A stretch of 5,748 nt of DNA from Methylobacteriaceae bacterium. GTDB lineage: Bacteria > Pseudomonadota > Alphaproteobacteria > Rhizobiales > Beijerinckiaceae. The translations under genes and the position numbers were made by a program. Location of the stretch: assembly GCA_031272615.1 (NCBI GenBank), contig JAISTL010000163.1:1-5748 (forward strand). The letters run 5' to 3'. The notes under the pieces are model-generated. The model was not told the DNA's origin. It did no database searches and was given only the letters and a program-made list of their open reading frames with translations. Below, one piece after another: positions 1 to 5,699 of the stretch (within the stretch, counting starts at the first letter, position 1; every line of letters begins with the position of its first letter).

Positions 1-126
1 CGCCAAACCCTGATCGGATTGGGCCTCAACAGGCTGCATCGCAAGTCCACGCTGCCGGACACCCCGGCGGTTCGCGGCATGATCACCAAAGTGCAGCACC
101 TCGTGCGCGTTGTCGACGAAAGCTGA
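1..126 (+). CDS. rpmD: 50S ribosomal protein L30, 3' end only
   Basis: This is the C-terminal 41 codons of ribosomal protein L30, a small protein of the large ribosomal subunit; the 5' part lies before the window. The visible peptide opens with [14 protein letters not shown] and continues with [12 protein letters not shown], the family pattern of a conserved GLGL segment followed by a D-T-x-x-V-R-G-M motif, and ends VRVVDES before TGA. L30 is usually about 60 residues, so roughly a third is missing. The next gene, rplO, follows after 13 bases, and its SD begins on the last base of this stop codon, which suggests translational coupling. The order rpmD-rplO-secY is the standard end of the spc operon. 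Identification is confident from motif and context; nothing looks abnormal. Confidence 0.95.
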   Translation, partial: RQTLIGLGLNRLHRKSTLPDTPAVRGMITKVQHLVRVVDES

Positions 127-131
127 GGAGG
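126..131 (+). promoter_or_regulatory. Shine-Dalgarno site of rplO
   Basis: A perfect AGGAGG lies 8 bases before the ATG at 140 and overlaps the rpmD stop codon by one base. It fixes the rplO start at 140 rather than at the in-frame TTG at 110, which lies inside rpmD and has no such site. Confidence 0.85.
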
Positions 132-139
132 ACGGATTC

Positions 140-637
140 ATGAAACTCAATGAAATTCGCGACAACGAAGGCGCGGTGAAGGCGCGGATGCGCGTGGGCC
201 GCGGCATCGGTTCCGGCAAGGGCAAGACCGGCGGGCGCGGCGTCAAAGGGCAAACCTCCCGCGCCGGTGTGGCCATCAAGGGTTTTGAAGGCGGCCAGAT
301 GCCCCTGCACCGCCGCCTGGCGAAGCGCGGCTTCAACAAGCCGTTCCGCATTGTTCTGAACGAGGTGAATCTCGGGAGGATTCAGGCGGCGGTGGATGCC
401 GGCAAACTCGACGCTTCGACGCCCGTCACCAACGAAACGCTGGTGAAGGCCGGGGTGTGCGCCAAGCCGTGGGACGGAGTCAAGATTCTCGGCGTCGGCG
501 AGCTCAAGGAAAAGCTTGCCTTTGAGGTTTACGCCGCTTCCAAATCCGCGGTGGCCGCCATCGAGAAGGCGGGTGGCAGTGTGAAACTGCTGAGAGCCGC
601 GGCGGCGGAGGAAACGGGAGCGACCGCTTCGGCGTAA
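140..637 (+). CDS. rplO: 50S ribosomal protein L15
   Basis: L15 is a large-subunit ribosomal protein that binds 23S rRNA with a long basic extension and acts late in 50S assembly. The product is 165 residues, longer than the 144 of E. coli but not unusual for alphaproteobacteria, which often carry a longer C-terminus. Residues about 18-55 form the glycine- and lysine-rich RNA-binding arm ([15 protein letters not shown], then [18 protein letters not shown]). The family signature region starts at about residue 114 ([10 protein letters not shown]) and runs through an alanine-rich segment to KAGGSVKLL. The tail after that ([13 protein letters not shown]) is low in complexity and probably disordered. 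The ATG at 140 was chosen for its ideal AGGAGG. The gene is followed by an unusually structured 231-base gap before secY. Confidence 0.97.
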   Translation: MKLNEIRDNEGAVKARMRVGRGIGSGKGKTGGRGVKGQTSRAGVAIKGFEGGQMPLHRRLAKRGFNKPFRIVLNEVNLGRIQAAVDAGKLDASTPVTNETLVKAGVCAKPWDGVKILGVGELKEKLAFEVYAASKSAVAAIEKAGGSVKLLRAAAAEETGATASA

Positions 638-868
638 GCGCTCCGGACAGTCACACGAGAGGGCGGCGCTTGCCCTTATGGCGCCGCCCTTCCGGCGTAT
701 CCGGACGAAACGGTGGGAGCGCGATTCGCCTTTATTGCGGCGAGCAAATCGCCCCACCGGGTATTTCGTGGTAGACGATGCGCCTTCAACGGGTTAAGAC
801 GCATGAGCCCGTGGATTCGACGCCGGTCGAATGTCCAGCGGGGTGCGGAATGAAAGGGCTTGACGACA
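638..868 (+). promoter_or_regulatory. Structured rplO-secY intercistronic region with four hairpins
   Basis: This 231-base stretch contains no convincing gene. Reading it as RNA gives four successive stem-loops. H1 pairs 660-669 with 681-690 (10 bp, all Watson-Crick, 11-base loop). H2 pairs 721-730 with 739-742 plus 747-752 (10 bp, 4-base bulge, 8-base loop). H3 pairs 778-786 with 796-804 (8 of 9 positions pair). H4 pairs 812-821 with 826-832 plus 835-837 (7 bp around a 4-base loop, then 3 bp beyond a 2-base bulge). None is followed by a T-tract, so they do not read as intrinsic terminators. The secY SD (AAAGGG, 853-858) lies just after H4. The loop of H1 contains GCCCTT (672-677), complementary to AAGGGC at 854-859, so a loop-to-SD contact is possible. 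I see no clear promoter here. A regulatory or RNA-processing role is inference only. Confidence 0.45.
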
Positions 869-2230
869 ATGGCTTCAGCAGCCGAACAACTTGCGGCAAA
901 CATCAATTTCAGCGCGCTTGCCAAGGCCGATGAACTCAAGAAGCGACTCTGGTTTACACTGGGGGCTCTCGTTGTCTACCGGCTTTTGACGTTCATTCCG
1001 CTTCCGGGCATCAATACCGAGGTGTTCCTCGGCAAGTTCACCTCTTCCGGGGCCGGGGAGGGGATATTCGGCATGTTCAACATGTTCGCCGGCGGCGCCA
1101 TCGAGCGTATGGCCATCGGCGCCCTGAACATCATGCCTTATATTTCCGCGTCGATTATCGTGCAGCTTCTGACTTCGGTGATGCCCACCCTCGAGGCCCT
1201 CAAGAAAGAGGGCGAATCCGGCCGCAAAATCATCAACCAGTACACCCGCTATCTCACGGTGGTGCTGGCGGTGTTCCAGTCCTGGGGTATTGCCGTCGGT
1301 CTGCAGAATGCGGGCGGCGACGTCGTCTTCAACCCCGGCGTCATGTTCATGCTTTCCACGGTGATTACGCTCACCGGCGGTACGCTGTTCATCATGTGGC
1401 TCGGCGAGCAGATCACGTCCCGCGGCATCGGCAACGGCACGTCGCTCATCATCATGTGCGGTATTGTCGCCAATTTGCCCAACGCCATCAGTCAGCTGAT
1501 GAATCTGGGCTGGACCCAGGGGCGCACCGGCGCGGTGCTCGGCATCATGGCGATGGCGGCGGCCATCGTGATTTTCGTGGTGTTCATGGAGCGCTCCCAG
1601 CGCCGCATTCCCATTCAATACCCCAAACAGCAGGTCGGCAACCGGGTGATGCAGGGCGGCAGCTCGTTCCTGCCGTTGAAGCTCAACATGTCCGGCGTGA
1701 TTCCGCCGATTTTCGCTTCCTCGCTGCTGATGCTGCCGGCGACCTTCTCCTCCTTCTCGGTGGGGGCGCAACTGGGCGAAACCGAAGGGTTCGCCGGGTG
1801 GATTTCGATGCTGACCATCTATCTGGCACACGGGCGCCCGGCCTATGTCGTGCTGTATATGAGCCTCATCATCTTCTTCACCTTCTTCTATACGGCGGTG
1901 GTGTTCAACCCGAAGGAGACGGCGGACAATCTCAAGAAGCACGGCGCCTTCATCCAGGGCATCCGTCCCGGAGAAAAGACCGCGGATTTCATCGACCATG
2001 TGCTGTCCAGGCTGACGGTGGTCGGTGCGGCGTATCTCTGTGCGGTGTGTCTGCTGCCCGAGTTCATGATTGCCTCGATTTCCGGTATGCCGTTCTATCT
2101 CGGCGGCACGTCGCTGCTGATTGTCGTGTCGGTGACGATGGACACGGTGGCGCAGGTGCAGGGCTATCTGGTGCAGAACCAGTATGAAGGGTTGATCAAA
2201 AAGACGAAGCTGCGCGGCGCGCGCCGCTGA
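869..2230 (+). CDS. secY: Sec translocon channel subunit SecY
   Basis: SecY is the ten-helix inner-membrane channel of the general secretion pathway. With SecE and SecG it exports SecA-delivered proteins, and it inserts membrane proteins with the ribosome. The product is 453 residues, within the family range. The first membrane helix is at about residues 27-45 and leads into the plug region (PLPGIN). Conserved parts follow: GERMAIGALNIMPYISASI-like helix 2 (here IERMAIGALNIMPYISASI), the cytoplasmic loop RRIPIQYPKQQVG, NMSGVIPPIFASS, and the SecA/ribosome-contact loop NPKETADNLKK with GIRPGE. Arg366 in that motif aligns with the SecA-critical E. coli Arg357. Residue 363 is Gln (FIQGIRPGE) where the family usually has Pro. 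ATG 869 is chosen over the in-frame TTG 860 because it gives the typical MASAAEQL start and sits 10 bases after AAAGGG. The last codons contain a 14-base palindrome (2214-2227) encoding the arginine-rich tail. Confidence 0.97.
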   Translation: MASAAEQLAANINFSALAKADELKKRLWFTLGALVVYRLLTFIPLPGINTEVFLGKFTSSGAGEGIFGMFNMFAGGAIERMAIGALNIMPYISASIIVQLLTSVMPTLEALKKEGESGRKIINQYTRYLTVVLAVFQSWGIAVGLQNAGGDVVFNPGVMFMLSTVITLTGGTLFIMWLGEQITSRGIGNGTSLIIMCGIVANLPNAISQLMNLGWTQGRTGAVLGIMAMAAAIVIFVVFMERSQRRIPIQYPKQQVGNRVMQGGSSFLPLKLNMSGVIPPIFASSLLMLPATFSSFSVGAQLGETEGFAGWISMLTIYLAHGRPAYVVLYMSLIIFFTFFYTAVVFNPKETADNLKKHGAFIQGIRPGEKTADFIDHVLSRLTVVGAAYLCAVCLLPEFMIASISGMPFYLGGTSLLIVVSVTMDTVAQVQGYLVQNQYEGLIKKTKLRGARR

Positions 2231-2307
2231 CGCCCGGTTTCGCCGAGGGGAGACGCCCTTCATTCGACTTGCGTTGAACATTCCGAAGCACACGGAAAGG
2301 ATGAGAC

Positions 2308-2895
2308 ATGCGCATTATTCTTTTGGGCCCTCCCGGAGCGGGCAAAGGCACGCAATCCATGCGGATTTCCGAGAAATACTCCATCCCGCAGCTCTCCACC
2401 GGCGACATGCTGCGCACGGCGGTCGCCGCCATGACGCCCATCGGCCTCAGGGCCAAAACCATCATGGAAAAGGGCGAGCTTGTTCCCGACGAGGTGGTTG
2501 TCGGCATCATCGCCGAGCGCATCGAGGAGAAGGACGCCAAGGAAGGCTTCATTCTCGACGGCTTTCCGCGCACCGTCGCGCAGGCGGAGGCGCTGGACGC
2601 CATGCTGTCGGAGAAGGGGCTGAAACTGGATGCGGTGGTGGAATTGGCGGTTGACGAGGAAGCGTTGCTGGCGCGCATTCTCAACCGCCGGGCCGAGATG
2701 GAAGCCAGGGGCGAAGCGCCCCGCGCCGACGACAACGAAGAGGTGTTCCGCAAGCGCATGGCGCAGTATCGGGCGGCGACGGCGCCGGTTTCGGGATACT
2801 ATGCGGAGTCCGGCCGGTTGAAGACGGTGGACGGCATGAAATCCATCGACGAGGTGACGGCGCTGCTGTTTACGGATCTGGCCGCCTATGCGTGA
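2308..2895 (+). CDS. adk: Adenylate kinase, short-lid form
   Basis: Adenylate kinase catalyses the reversible conversion of ATP and AMP to two ADP in the cytoplasm, keeping adenine nucleotides in balance. The 195-residue product shows the P-loop [10 protein letters not shown] at residues 7-16, the AMP-binding STGDMLR at 30-36, and DGFPRT at 84-89, all at the same positions as in E. coli. The lid is short: about 15 residues (roughly 125-139) lead directly to [12 protein letters not shown], so the zinc-finger-like lid insertion of long bacterial forms is absent. Arg139 and Arg150 match the catalytic Arg156 and Arg167 of E. coli, a shift of 17 residues. The start at 2308 follows AGGA (2298-2301) by 6 bases. 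The gene lies 77 bases after secY, in the place common for many bacteria, and is probably co-transcribed with it. The 77-base gap shows no structure I trust. Confidence 0.97.
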   Translation: MRIILLGPPGAGKGTQSMRISEKYSIPQLSTGDMLRTAVAAMTPIGLRAKTIMEKGELVPDEVVVGIIAERIEEKDAKEGFILDGFPRTVAQAEALDAMLSEKGLKLDAVVELAVDEEALLARILNRRAEMEARGEAPRADDNEEVFRKRMAQYRAATAPVSGYYAESGRLKTVDGMKSIDEVTALLFTDLAAYA

Positions 2896-2929
2896 AGGCG
2901 TGATTTAATGGGTGCGATGGTTATTGTCA

Positions 2930-2958
2930 CTTGACGTTGGCGCGATAACCCTGTAACC
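2930..2958 (+). promoter_or_regulatory. Candidate sigma-70-type promoter for the rpsM-rpsK-rpoA-rplQ unit
   Basis: CTTGAC at 2930-2935 matches the favoured alphaproteobacterial -35 hexamer exactly. At the expected distance of 17 bases, 2953-2958 reads GTAACC (or TAACCA one base later), only a fair match to a -10 element. It lies 35 bases after the adk stop and would start transcription near 2965, giving a leader of about 160 bases before rpsM. The strong -35 and its position in a long gap support it; the weak -10 keeps confidence moderate. Read-through from adk is also likely, since no terminator separates the genes. Confidence 0.45.
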
Positions 2959-2985
2959 AGACGGCCTTACCAAAAATCAGGCTGC

Positions 2986-3053
2986 GGGCGGGCTTGGCTT
3001 GAGCCGGCCCAAAGCCTTATGGTGTTTATGGTTCGCGCATGGGCCGGCCTCCA
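2986..3053 (+). promoter_or_regulatory. Competing stems in the rpsM leader
   Basis: Arm A (2986-2994) pairs with arm B (3002-3010) through 8 of 9 positions with a 7-base loop. Arm B can instead pair with arm C: 3003-3010 and 3041-3048 match over 8 perfect base pairs, with C being GGGCCGGC. The two pairings exclude each other. Directly after arm C, CTCCA at 3049-3053 is complementary to TGGAG at 3110-3114, which includes the core of the rpsM SD. This arrangement could connect the state of the stems to access of ribosomes to rpsM. No T-tract follows either stem, so transcription termination here is unlikely. The pairings are visible in sequence; a switching role is inference, and in GC-rich DNA some such complementarity arises by chance. 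Confidence 0.35.
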
Positions 3054-3063
3054 CCGGACGCGC

Positions 3064-3103
3064 GACTCATGTCATTCGCGGATGAGTCTCAAAACGATTC
3101 CGC
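3064..3103 (+). promoter_or_regulatory. Hairpin and possible pseudoknot just upstream of the rpsM SD
   Basis: GACTCAT (3064-3070) and ATGAGTC (3082-3088) form a perfect 7-bp stem with an 11-base loop. The last four loop bases, GCGG (3078-3081), can pair with CCGC at 3100-3103, which would make an H-type pseudoknot ending 7 bases before the SD. The E. coli alpha operon is controlled by S4 binding a pseudoknot over the rpsM start region; I cannot show that this is the same structure, and its layout seems different. Confidence 0.35.
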
Positions 3104-3110
3104 AGCAAAT

Positions 3111-3115
3111 GGAGA
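3111..3115 (+). promoter_or_regulatory. Shine-Dalgarno site of rpsM
   Basis: GGAGA lies 7 bases before the GTG at 3123 and decides the start. The in-frame ATGs at 3039 and 3069 have no comparable site and would add residues foreign to S13. Confidence 0.75.
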
Positions 3116-3122
3116 TTATTCA

Positions 3123-3491
3123 GTGGCACGTATAGCGGGTGTGAACATCCCAACCAACAAGCGCGTTGTCATCGCGTTGCAGTATATCCACGGCATCGGG
3201 CCGAAGAAGGCCCAGGAAATCGTCGACAAGGTGAACATCCCGCCGGAGCGGCGCGTCAATCAGCTGAGCGACGCCGAGGTGATGCAGATTCGTGAAACCA
3301 TTGACAGGGATTACATCGTGGAAGGCGATTTGCGCCGCGAAGTGTCCATGAATATCAAGCGGCTGATGGATCTGGGCTGTTACCGCGGCCTGCGGCACCG
3401 GCGCAATCTTCCCGTCCGCGGCCAGCGCACCCATACCAATTCCCGGACGCGCAAAGGCAAGGCCCGGCCCATCGCCGGCAAGAAGAAATAG
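3123..3491 (+). CDS. rpsM: 30S ribosomal protein S13
   Basis: S13 sits in the head of the small ribosomal subunit, contacts 16S rRNA, the P-site tRNA through its C-terminal tail, and the large subunit at an inter-subunit bridge. The 122-residue product is a normal length for alphaproteobacteria. It begins with [13 protein letters not shown] after the initiator, has the helix-hairpin-helix segment [13 protein letters not shown], and carries the family signature [13 protein letters not shown] at residues 89-101, followed by the basic tail ending IAGKKK. The start codon is GTG, as it also is in E. coli rpsM, chosen from the GGAGA at 3111-3115 and the conserved N-terminus. The reading frame stays open upstream to 3039, but that part does not resemble S13. 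The gene is the first of the alpha operon and is preceded by a 227-base gap with a candidate promoter and RNA structure. The stop is TAG. Confidence 0.97.
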   Translation: MARIAGVNIPTNKRVVIALQYIHGIGPKKAQEIVDKVNIPPERRVNQLSDAEVMQIRETIDRDYIVEGDLRREVSMNIKRLMDLGCYRGLRHRRNLPVRGQRTHTNSRTRKGKARPIAGKKK

Positions 3492-3501
3492 TTTTTTCGT
3501 T

Positions 3502-3526
3502 CCGCGGCCGTATTGGTGCGGCGCGG
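3502..3526 (+). other. Intercistronic hairpin between rpsM and rpsK
   Basis: CCGCG (3502-3506) plus CCG (3508-3510) pairs with CGG (3519-3521) plus CGCGG (3522-3526): 8 bp with one bulged G and an 8-base loop. A run of six T (3492-3497) lies before the hairpin, not after it, so it is not an intrinsic terminator for this strand. It could protect or delimit processed mRNA; that is inference. Confidence 0.3.
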
Positions 3527-3569
3527 TTCCCGAGCGCCTGGGATTACGGGCGTGTTTGAAGGAGTACCT

Positions 3570-3959
3570 ATGGCTAAAGAAGTTTCCCGTGTTCGCCGTC
3601 GCGAGCGGAAGAATATCGCTTCAGGAGTGGCGCATGTGAGTGCGTCGTTCAACAACACGATGATCACCATCACGGATGCCCAGGGCAATACCATTTCCTG
3701 GTCTTCCGCCGGCGCTCTCGGGTTCAAGGGGTCACGCAAGTCCACCCCGTACGCGGCTCAGGTCGCGGCTGAAGACGCTGCCCGCAAGGCGGCCGAACAT
3801 GGAATGAAAACACTCGAAGTGGAAGTGTCCGGCCCGGGTTCGGGGCGGGAGTCCGCGTTGCGTGCCTTGCAATCCGCCGGTTTTACAGTCACGTCAATCC
3901 GGGATGTGACGCCAATTCCGCATAATGGGTGCCGCCCATGCAAGCGTCGTCGCGTCTGA
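3570..3959 (+). CDS. rpsK: 30S ribosomal protein S11
   Basis: S11 is a platform protein of the small subunit, near the 3' end of 16S rRNA and the mRNA exit site. The product is 129 residues, the same length as in E. coli. It opens [16 protein letters not shown] and shows the family core [18 protein letters not shown], the segment [14 protein letters not shown], the turn [14 protein letters not shown], and the C-terminal [18 protein letters not shown]. Asn119 in the PHNG motif corresponds to the asparagine that becomes isoaspartate in E. coli S11. Residue 124 is Cys (codon TGC) where most S11 proteins have Pro (CRPPK), an uncommon exchange. ATG 3570 follows AAGGAG (3559-3564) by 5 bases. In many bacteria rpsD (S4) would come next; here rpoA follows after 83 bases, as in alphaproteobacteria. 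Confidence 0.97.
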   Translation: MAKEVSRVRRRERKNIASGVAHVSASFNNTMITITDAQGNTISWSSAGALGFKGSRKSTPYAAQVAAEDAARKAAEHGMKTLEVEVSGPGSGRESALRALQSAGFTVTSIRDVTPIPHNGCRPCKRRRV

Positions 3960-3996
3960 GCGGCGTGCTGTTGTCGGAATATCTCTCCATATGAAA

Positions 3997-4026
3997 GGGA
4001 ACAGGAGGCCTTGAGGGCCGTTTCCC
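3997..4026 (+). other. Hairpin enclosing an unused AGGAGG, upstream of rpoA
   Basis: GGGAA (3997-4001) pairs with TTCCC (4022-4026), C4002 can pair with G4020 across one bulged base, and GGCC (4007-4010) pairs with GGCC (4016-4019) around a 5-base loop. The stem therefore totals about 10 bp with an internal bulge. It holds a perfect AGGAGG (4003-4008), which has no start codon at a usable distance. The real rpoA SD lies just outside the stem, at 4030-4036. There is no T-tract, so this is not a terminator. A role in setting rpoA expression or in mRNA processing is inference. Confidence 0.35.
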
Positions 4027-4029
4027 GCT

Positions 4030-4036
4030 AAGAGGT
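4030..4036 (+). promoter_or_regulatory. Shine-Dalgarno site of rpoA
   Basis: AAGAGGT has its GAGG core 7 bases before the GTG at 4043 but only 1 base before the in-frame GTG at 4037. This selects 4043, which also gives the conserved N-terminus [12 protein letters not shown]. Confidence 0.7.
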
Positions 4037-4042
4037 GTGGTT

Positions 4043-5062
4043 GTGATTCAAAAGAATTGGCAAGAACTGATCAAGCCGACGAAGCTCGACGTGATTTCCG
4101 GTGATGACGACCAGAAATCCGTGGTGACGGTCGTGGCCGAGCCGCTGGAAAGGGGCTTCGGGACAACCATCGGCAACGCCCTGCGGCGTGTGCTGCTGTC
4201 TTCCCTTCAGGGGGCGGCGGTGACGTCCATCCAGATCGACGGGGTGTTGCATGAGTTTTCTTCGCTGCCCGGCGTCCGTGAGGACGTCACGGAGATCATC
4301 CTGAATGTCAAGACGATTTCGCTGAAAATGCAGGGCGATGGGCCGAAGCGGATGACCGTGCGCAAAGCGGGCCCCGGTTTCGTGACCGCCGGCGACATTT
4401 CGGCGCCGGGGGATATCGAAATCCTCAATCCGGATTTGATCCTGTGCACGCTGGATGAGGGCGCGGAGTTCCGCATGGAGCTCACCGCCAACACGGGCAA
4501 GGGCTATGTCCCGGCCGAGCGCAACCGCATCGAGGATGCGCCCATCGGCATGATCCCTGTGGACAGCCTGTTCAGCCCGGTCAAGAAGGTGTCCTACCGG
4601 GTGGAGGACACCCGCGAGGGGCAGATTCTCGACTATGACAAGCTGACCATGACCGTCGAGACCAACGGCGCCGTGTCTCCCGAGGATGCGCTGGCCTATG
4701 CCGCGCGCATCATCCAGGACCAACTCTCCATCTTCGTCAACTTCGAGGAGCCGAAGAAGGAGGAGGTGGCCGCCGCCGCGCCGCAGCTGCCGTTCAATCC
4801 GGCTCTGCTCAAGAAGGTGGACGAGCTGGAATTGTCGGTGCGTTCGGCCAACTGCCTGAAGAACGACAATATCGTCTATATCGGGGATCTCATCCAGAAG
4901 ACGGAATCCGAAATGCTGCGGACGCCGAACTTCGGACGCAAGTCTCTGAACGAAATCAAGGAAGTGCTTGCCTCCATGGGGCTCCATCTCGGTATGGACG
5001 TTCCGGGGTGGCCGCCGGAGAACATCGAGGATCTGGCCAAGCGCTTCGAGGAACATTATTAA
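4043..5062 (+). CDS. rpoA: DNA-directed RNA polymerase subunit alpha
   Basis: The alpha subunit dimerises to start RNA polymerase assembly and contacts upstream promoter DNA and activators through its C-terminal domain. The product is 339 residues, a normal length. The N-terminal assembly domain covers about residues 1-233 and includes [19 protein letters not shown] at 36-54; Arg49 matches the dimerisation-critical Arg45 of E. coli. A charged, alanine-rich linker (about 235-250, [12 protein letters not shown]) joins it to the C-terminal domain. There, VRSANCLK places Arg267, Asn270 and Cys271 at the positions of E. coli Arg265, Asn268 and Cys269, which contact UP-element DNA, and FGRKSL (Gly298, Lys300, Ser301) matches the second DNA-binding stretch. 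It ends with WPP and an acidic-basic tail. The start is GTG. All functional residues I can check are present. Between rpsK and rpoA there is no rpsD. Confidence 0.98.
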   Translation: MIQKNWQELIKPTKLDVISGDDDQKSVVTVVAEPLERGFGTTIGNALRRVLLSSLQGAAVTSIQIDGVLHEFSSLPGVREDVTEIILNVKTISLKMQGDGPKRMTVRKAGPGFVTAGDISAPGDIEILNPDLILCTLDEGAEFRMELTANTGKGYVPAERNRIEDAPIGMIPVDSLFSPVKKVSYRVEDTREGQILDYDKLTMTVETNGAVSPEDALAYAARIIQDQLSIFVNFEEPKKEEVAAAAPQLPFNPALLKKVDELELSVRSANCLKNDNIVYIGDLIQKTESEMLRTPNFGRKSLNEIKEVLASMGLHLGMDVPGWPPENIEDLAKRFEEHY

Positions 5063-5088
5063 TCGGCCGCGTGGCCAACAAGTACAAC

Positions 5089-5093
5089 GAGGA
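5089..5093 (+). promoter_or_regulatory. Shine-Dalgarno site of rplQ
   Basis: GAGGA lies 8 bases before the ATG at 5102 but only 2 before the in-frame ATG at 5096. The later ATG gives [13 protein letters not shown], the conserved L17 start. Confidence 0.75.
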
Positions 5094-5101
5094 TAATGAC
5101 C

Positions 5102-5524
5102 ATGCGTCACGGTTTTAAAGGTCGCCGGTTCAACCGCACCCCCGAGCATCGCAAGGCGATGTTCGCCAATATGTCTGTTGCGCTGCTGAAGCACGAGCAG
5201 ATCGTCACCACCCTGCCCAAGGCCAAGGATCTGCGGGTCGTGGTGGAAAAGCTGATTACGCTCGGCAAGAGAGGCGGGCTGCATGCCCGTCGTCTGGCGC
5301 TGTCGGAACTGCGCGACGTGGTGATCGTGCGCAAGTTGTTCGATGTCATCGGCCCGCGCTACAAGGAGCGCAACGGCGGCTACACCCGGGTGCTCAAGGC
5401 CGGGTTCCGGCACGGCGACAACGCTCCGCTGGCGGTGATCGAGCTGGTTGATCGCGATGAAGACGCCAAAGGCAAGGATTCAGGCCCGAAGCCCGAGGAA
5501 AAGGCCGAGGCCGCCGCTTCGTGA
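5102..5524 (+). CDS. rplQ: 50S ribosomal protein L17
   Basis: L17 lies near the exit of the peptide tunnel in the large subunit. The product is 140 residues against 127 in E. coli; the extra length is a charged, low-complexity tail (about residues 119-140, lysine, glutamate and alanine rich), as is usual in alphaproteobacteria. Family features are the basic start [13 protein letters not shown], the segment [23 protein letters not shown], the LITLGKRG turn, the conserved GGYTRVLK around Tyr94, and [14 protein letters not shown]. It begins 39 bases after the rpoA stop and shares that transcript. It is the last gene of the operon: a strong terminator follows 34 bases after its TGA. Nothing is missing or disrupted. 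Confidence 0.97.
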   Translation: MRHGFKGRRFNRTPEHRKAMFANMSVALLKHEQIVTTLPKAKDLRVVVEKLITLGKRGGLHARRLALSELRDVVIVRKLFDVIGPRYKERNGGYTRVLKAGFRHGDNAPLAVIELVDRDEDAKGKDSGPKPEEKAEAAAS

Positions 5525-5558
5525 GGAACGGCGCGAGTCGGGCGTATTTCATGATGAC

Positions 5559-5581
5559 GGGCGCCTTCGGGCGCCCTTTTT
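5559..5581 (+). terminator. Rho-independent terminator after rplQ
   Basis: GGGCGCC (5559-5565) and GGCGCCC (5570-5576) form a perfect 7-bp GC stem closed by a TTCG loop (5566-5569), the very stable C(UUCG)G tetraloop, followed at once by five T (5577-5581). It lies 34 bases past the rplQ stop and marks the end of the whole ribosomal protein unit. I found no equivalent terminator between any of the genes upstream. Confidence 0.92.
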
Positions 5582-5670
5582 CTTCGGGGAACCGCCGGCA
5601 AAACGTGAGCGCAGGGACAGGGGCCCTTAAGGATATCGCCGAATATCGGAGCCCGTTTTCACGGATTTTC

Positions 5671-5699
5671 TTGCCTTTGGAAGATTAATTCATTATTAC
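5671..5699 (+). promoter_or_regulatory. Possible promoter for a gene downstream of the window
   Basis: TTGCCT (5671-5676) and TATTAC (5694-5699) are separated by 17 bases; each matches four of six positions of the sigma-70 consensus. The segment is locally AT-rich in a GC-rich window and lies after the terminator, where a new unit would be expected. In-frame ATGs at 5740 and 5746 lie at the right distance to begin a gene, but only three codons or fewer are visible, so no gene can be called. The rest of 5582-5748 shows nothing I can name. Confidence 0.35.

Noticed and set aside
83..757. A 224-codon minus-strand frame opposite rplO
   Set aside because: It lies opposite a confident ribosomal protein gene and its product resembles no family I know.
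803..853. A 16-codon frame (ATG 803 to TGA) before secY
   Set aside because: It has no ribosome-binding site, starts within one hairpin and crosses another, and its arginine-rich product looks like chance.
2214..2227. A 14-base perfect palindrome of G and C at the end of secY
   Set aside because: It encodes the arginine-rich C-terminus with GC-rich codons, has no loop and no T-tract, and needs no further explanation.
875..2293. A 472-codon open frame on the minus strand opposite secY
   Set aside because: Its product is rich in His, Arg, Glu and Gly with no recognisable domain, and it mirrors a certain secY. Long antisense frames are expected opposite GC-rich genes with biased third codon positions.
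3039..3122. An in-frame N-terminal extension of S13 from ATG 3039 or 3069
   Set aside because: No SD precedes either ATG, the extra residues are not S13-like, and the GTG at 3123 has a good SD and gives the conserved N-terminus.
3456..3497. A GC stem near the end of rpsM followed by six T, as a possible terminator
   Set aside because: The 5-bp stem lies inside the coding sequence and is about a dozen bases away from the T-run, too far for intrinsic termination; rpsK, rpoA and rplQ must also be expressed downstream.
4028..5413. A 461-codon open frame on the minus strand across rpoA and part of rplQ
   Set aside because: It overlaps two clearly real genes, has shadow-like composition, and shows no SD or domain. 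It is an artefact of codon bias.
5618..5660. Short repeated ATATCG with partial inverted symmetry after the terminator
   Set aside because: The matching units are only 5-6 bases long, within what chance gives, and fit no known site.
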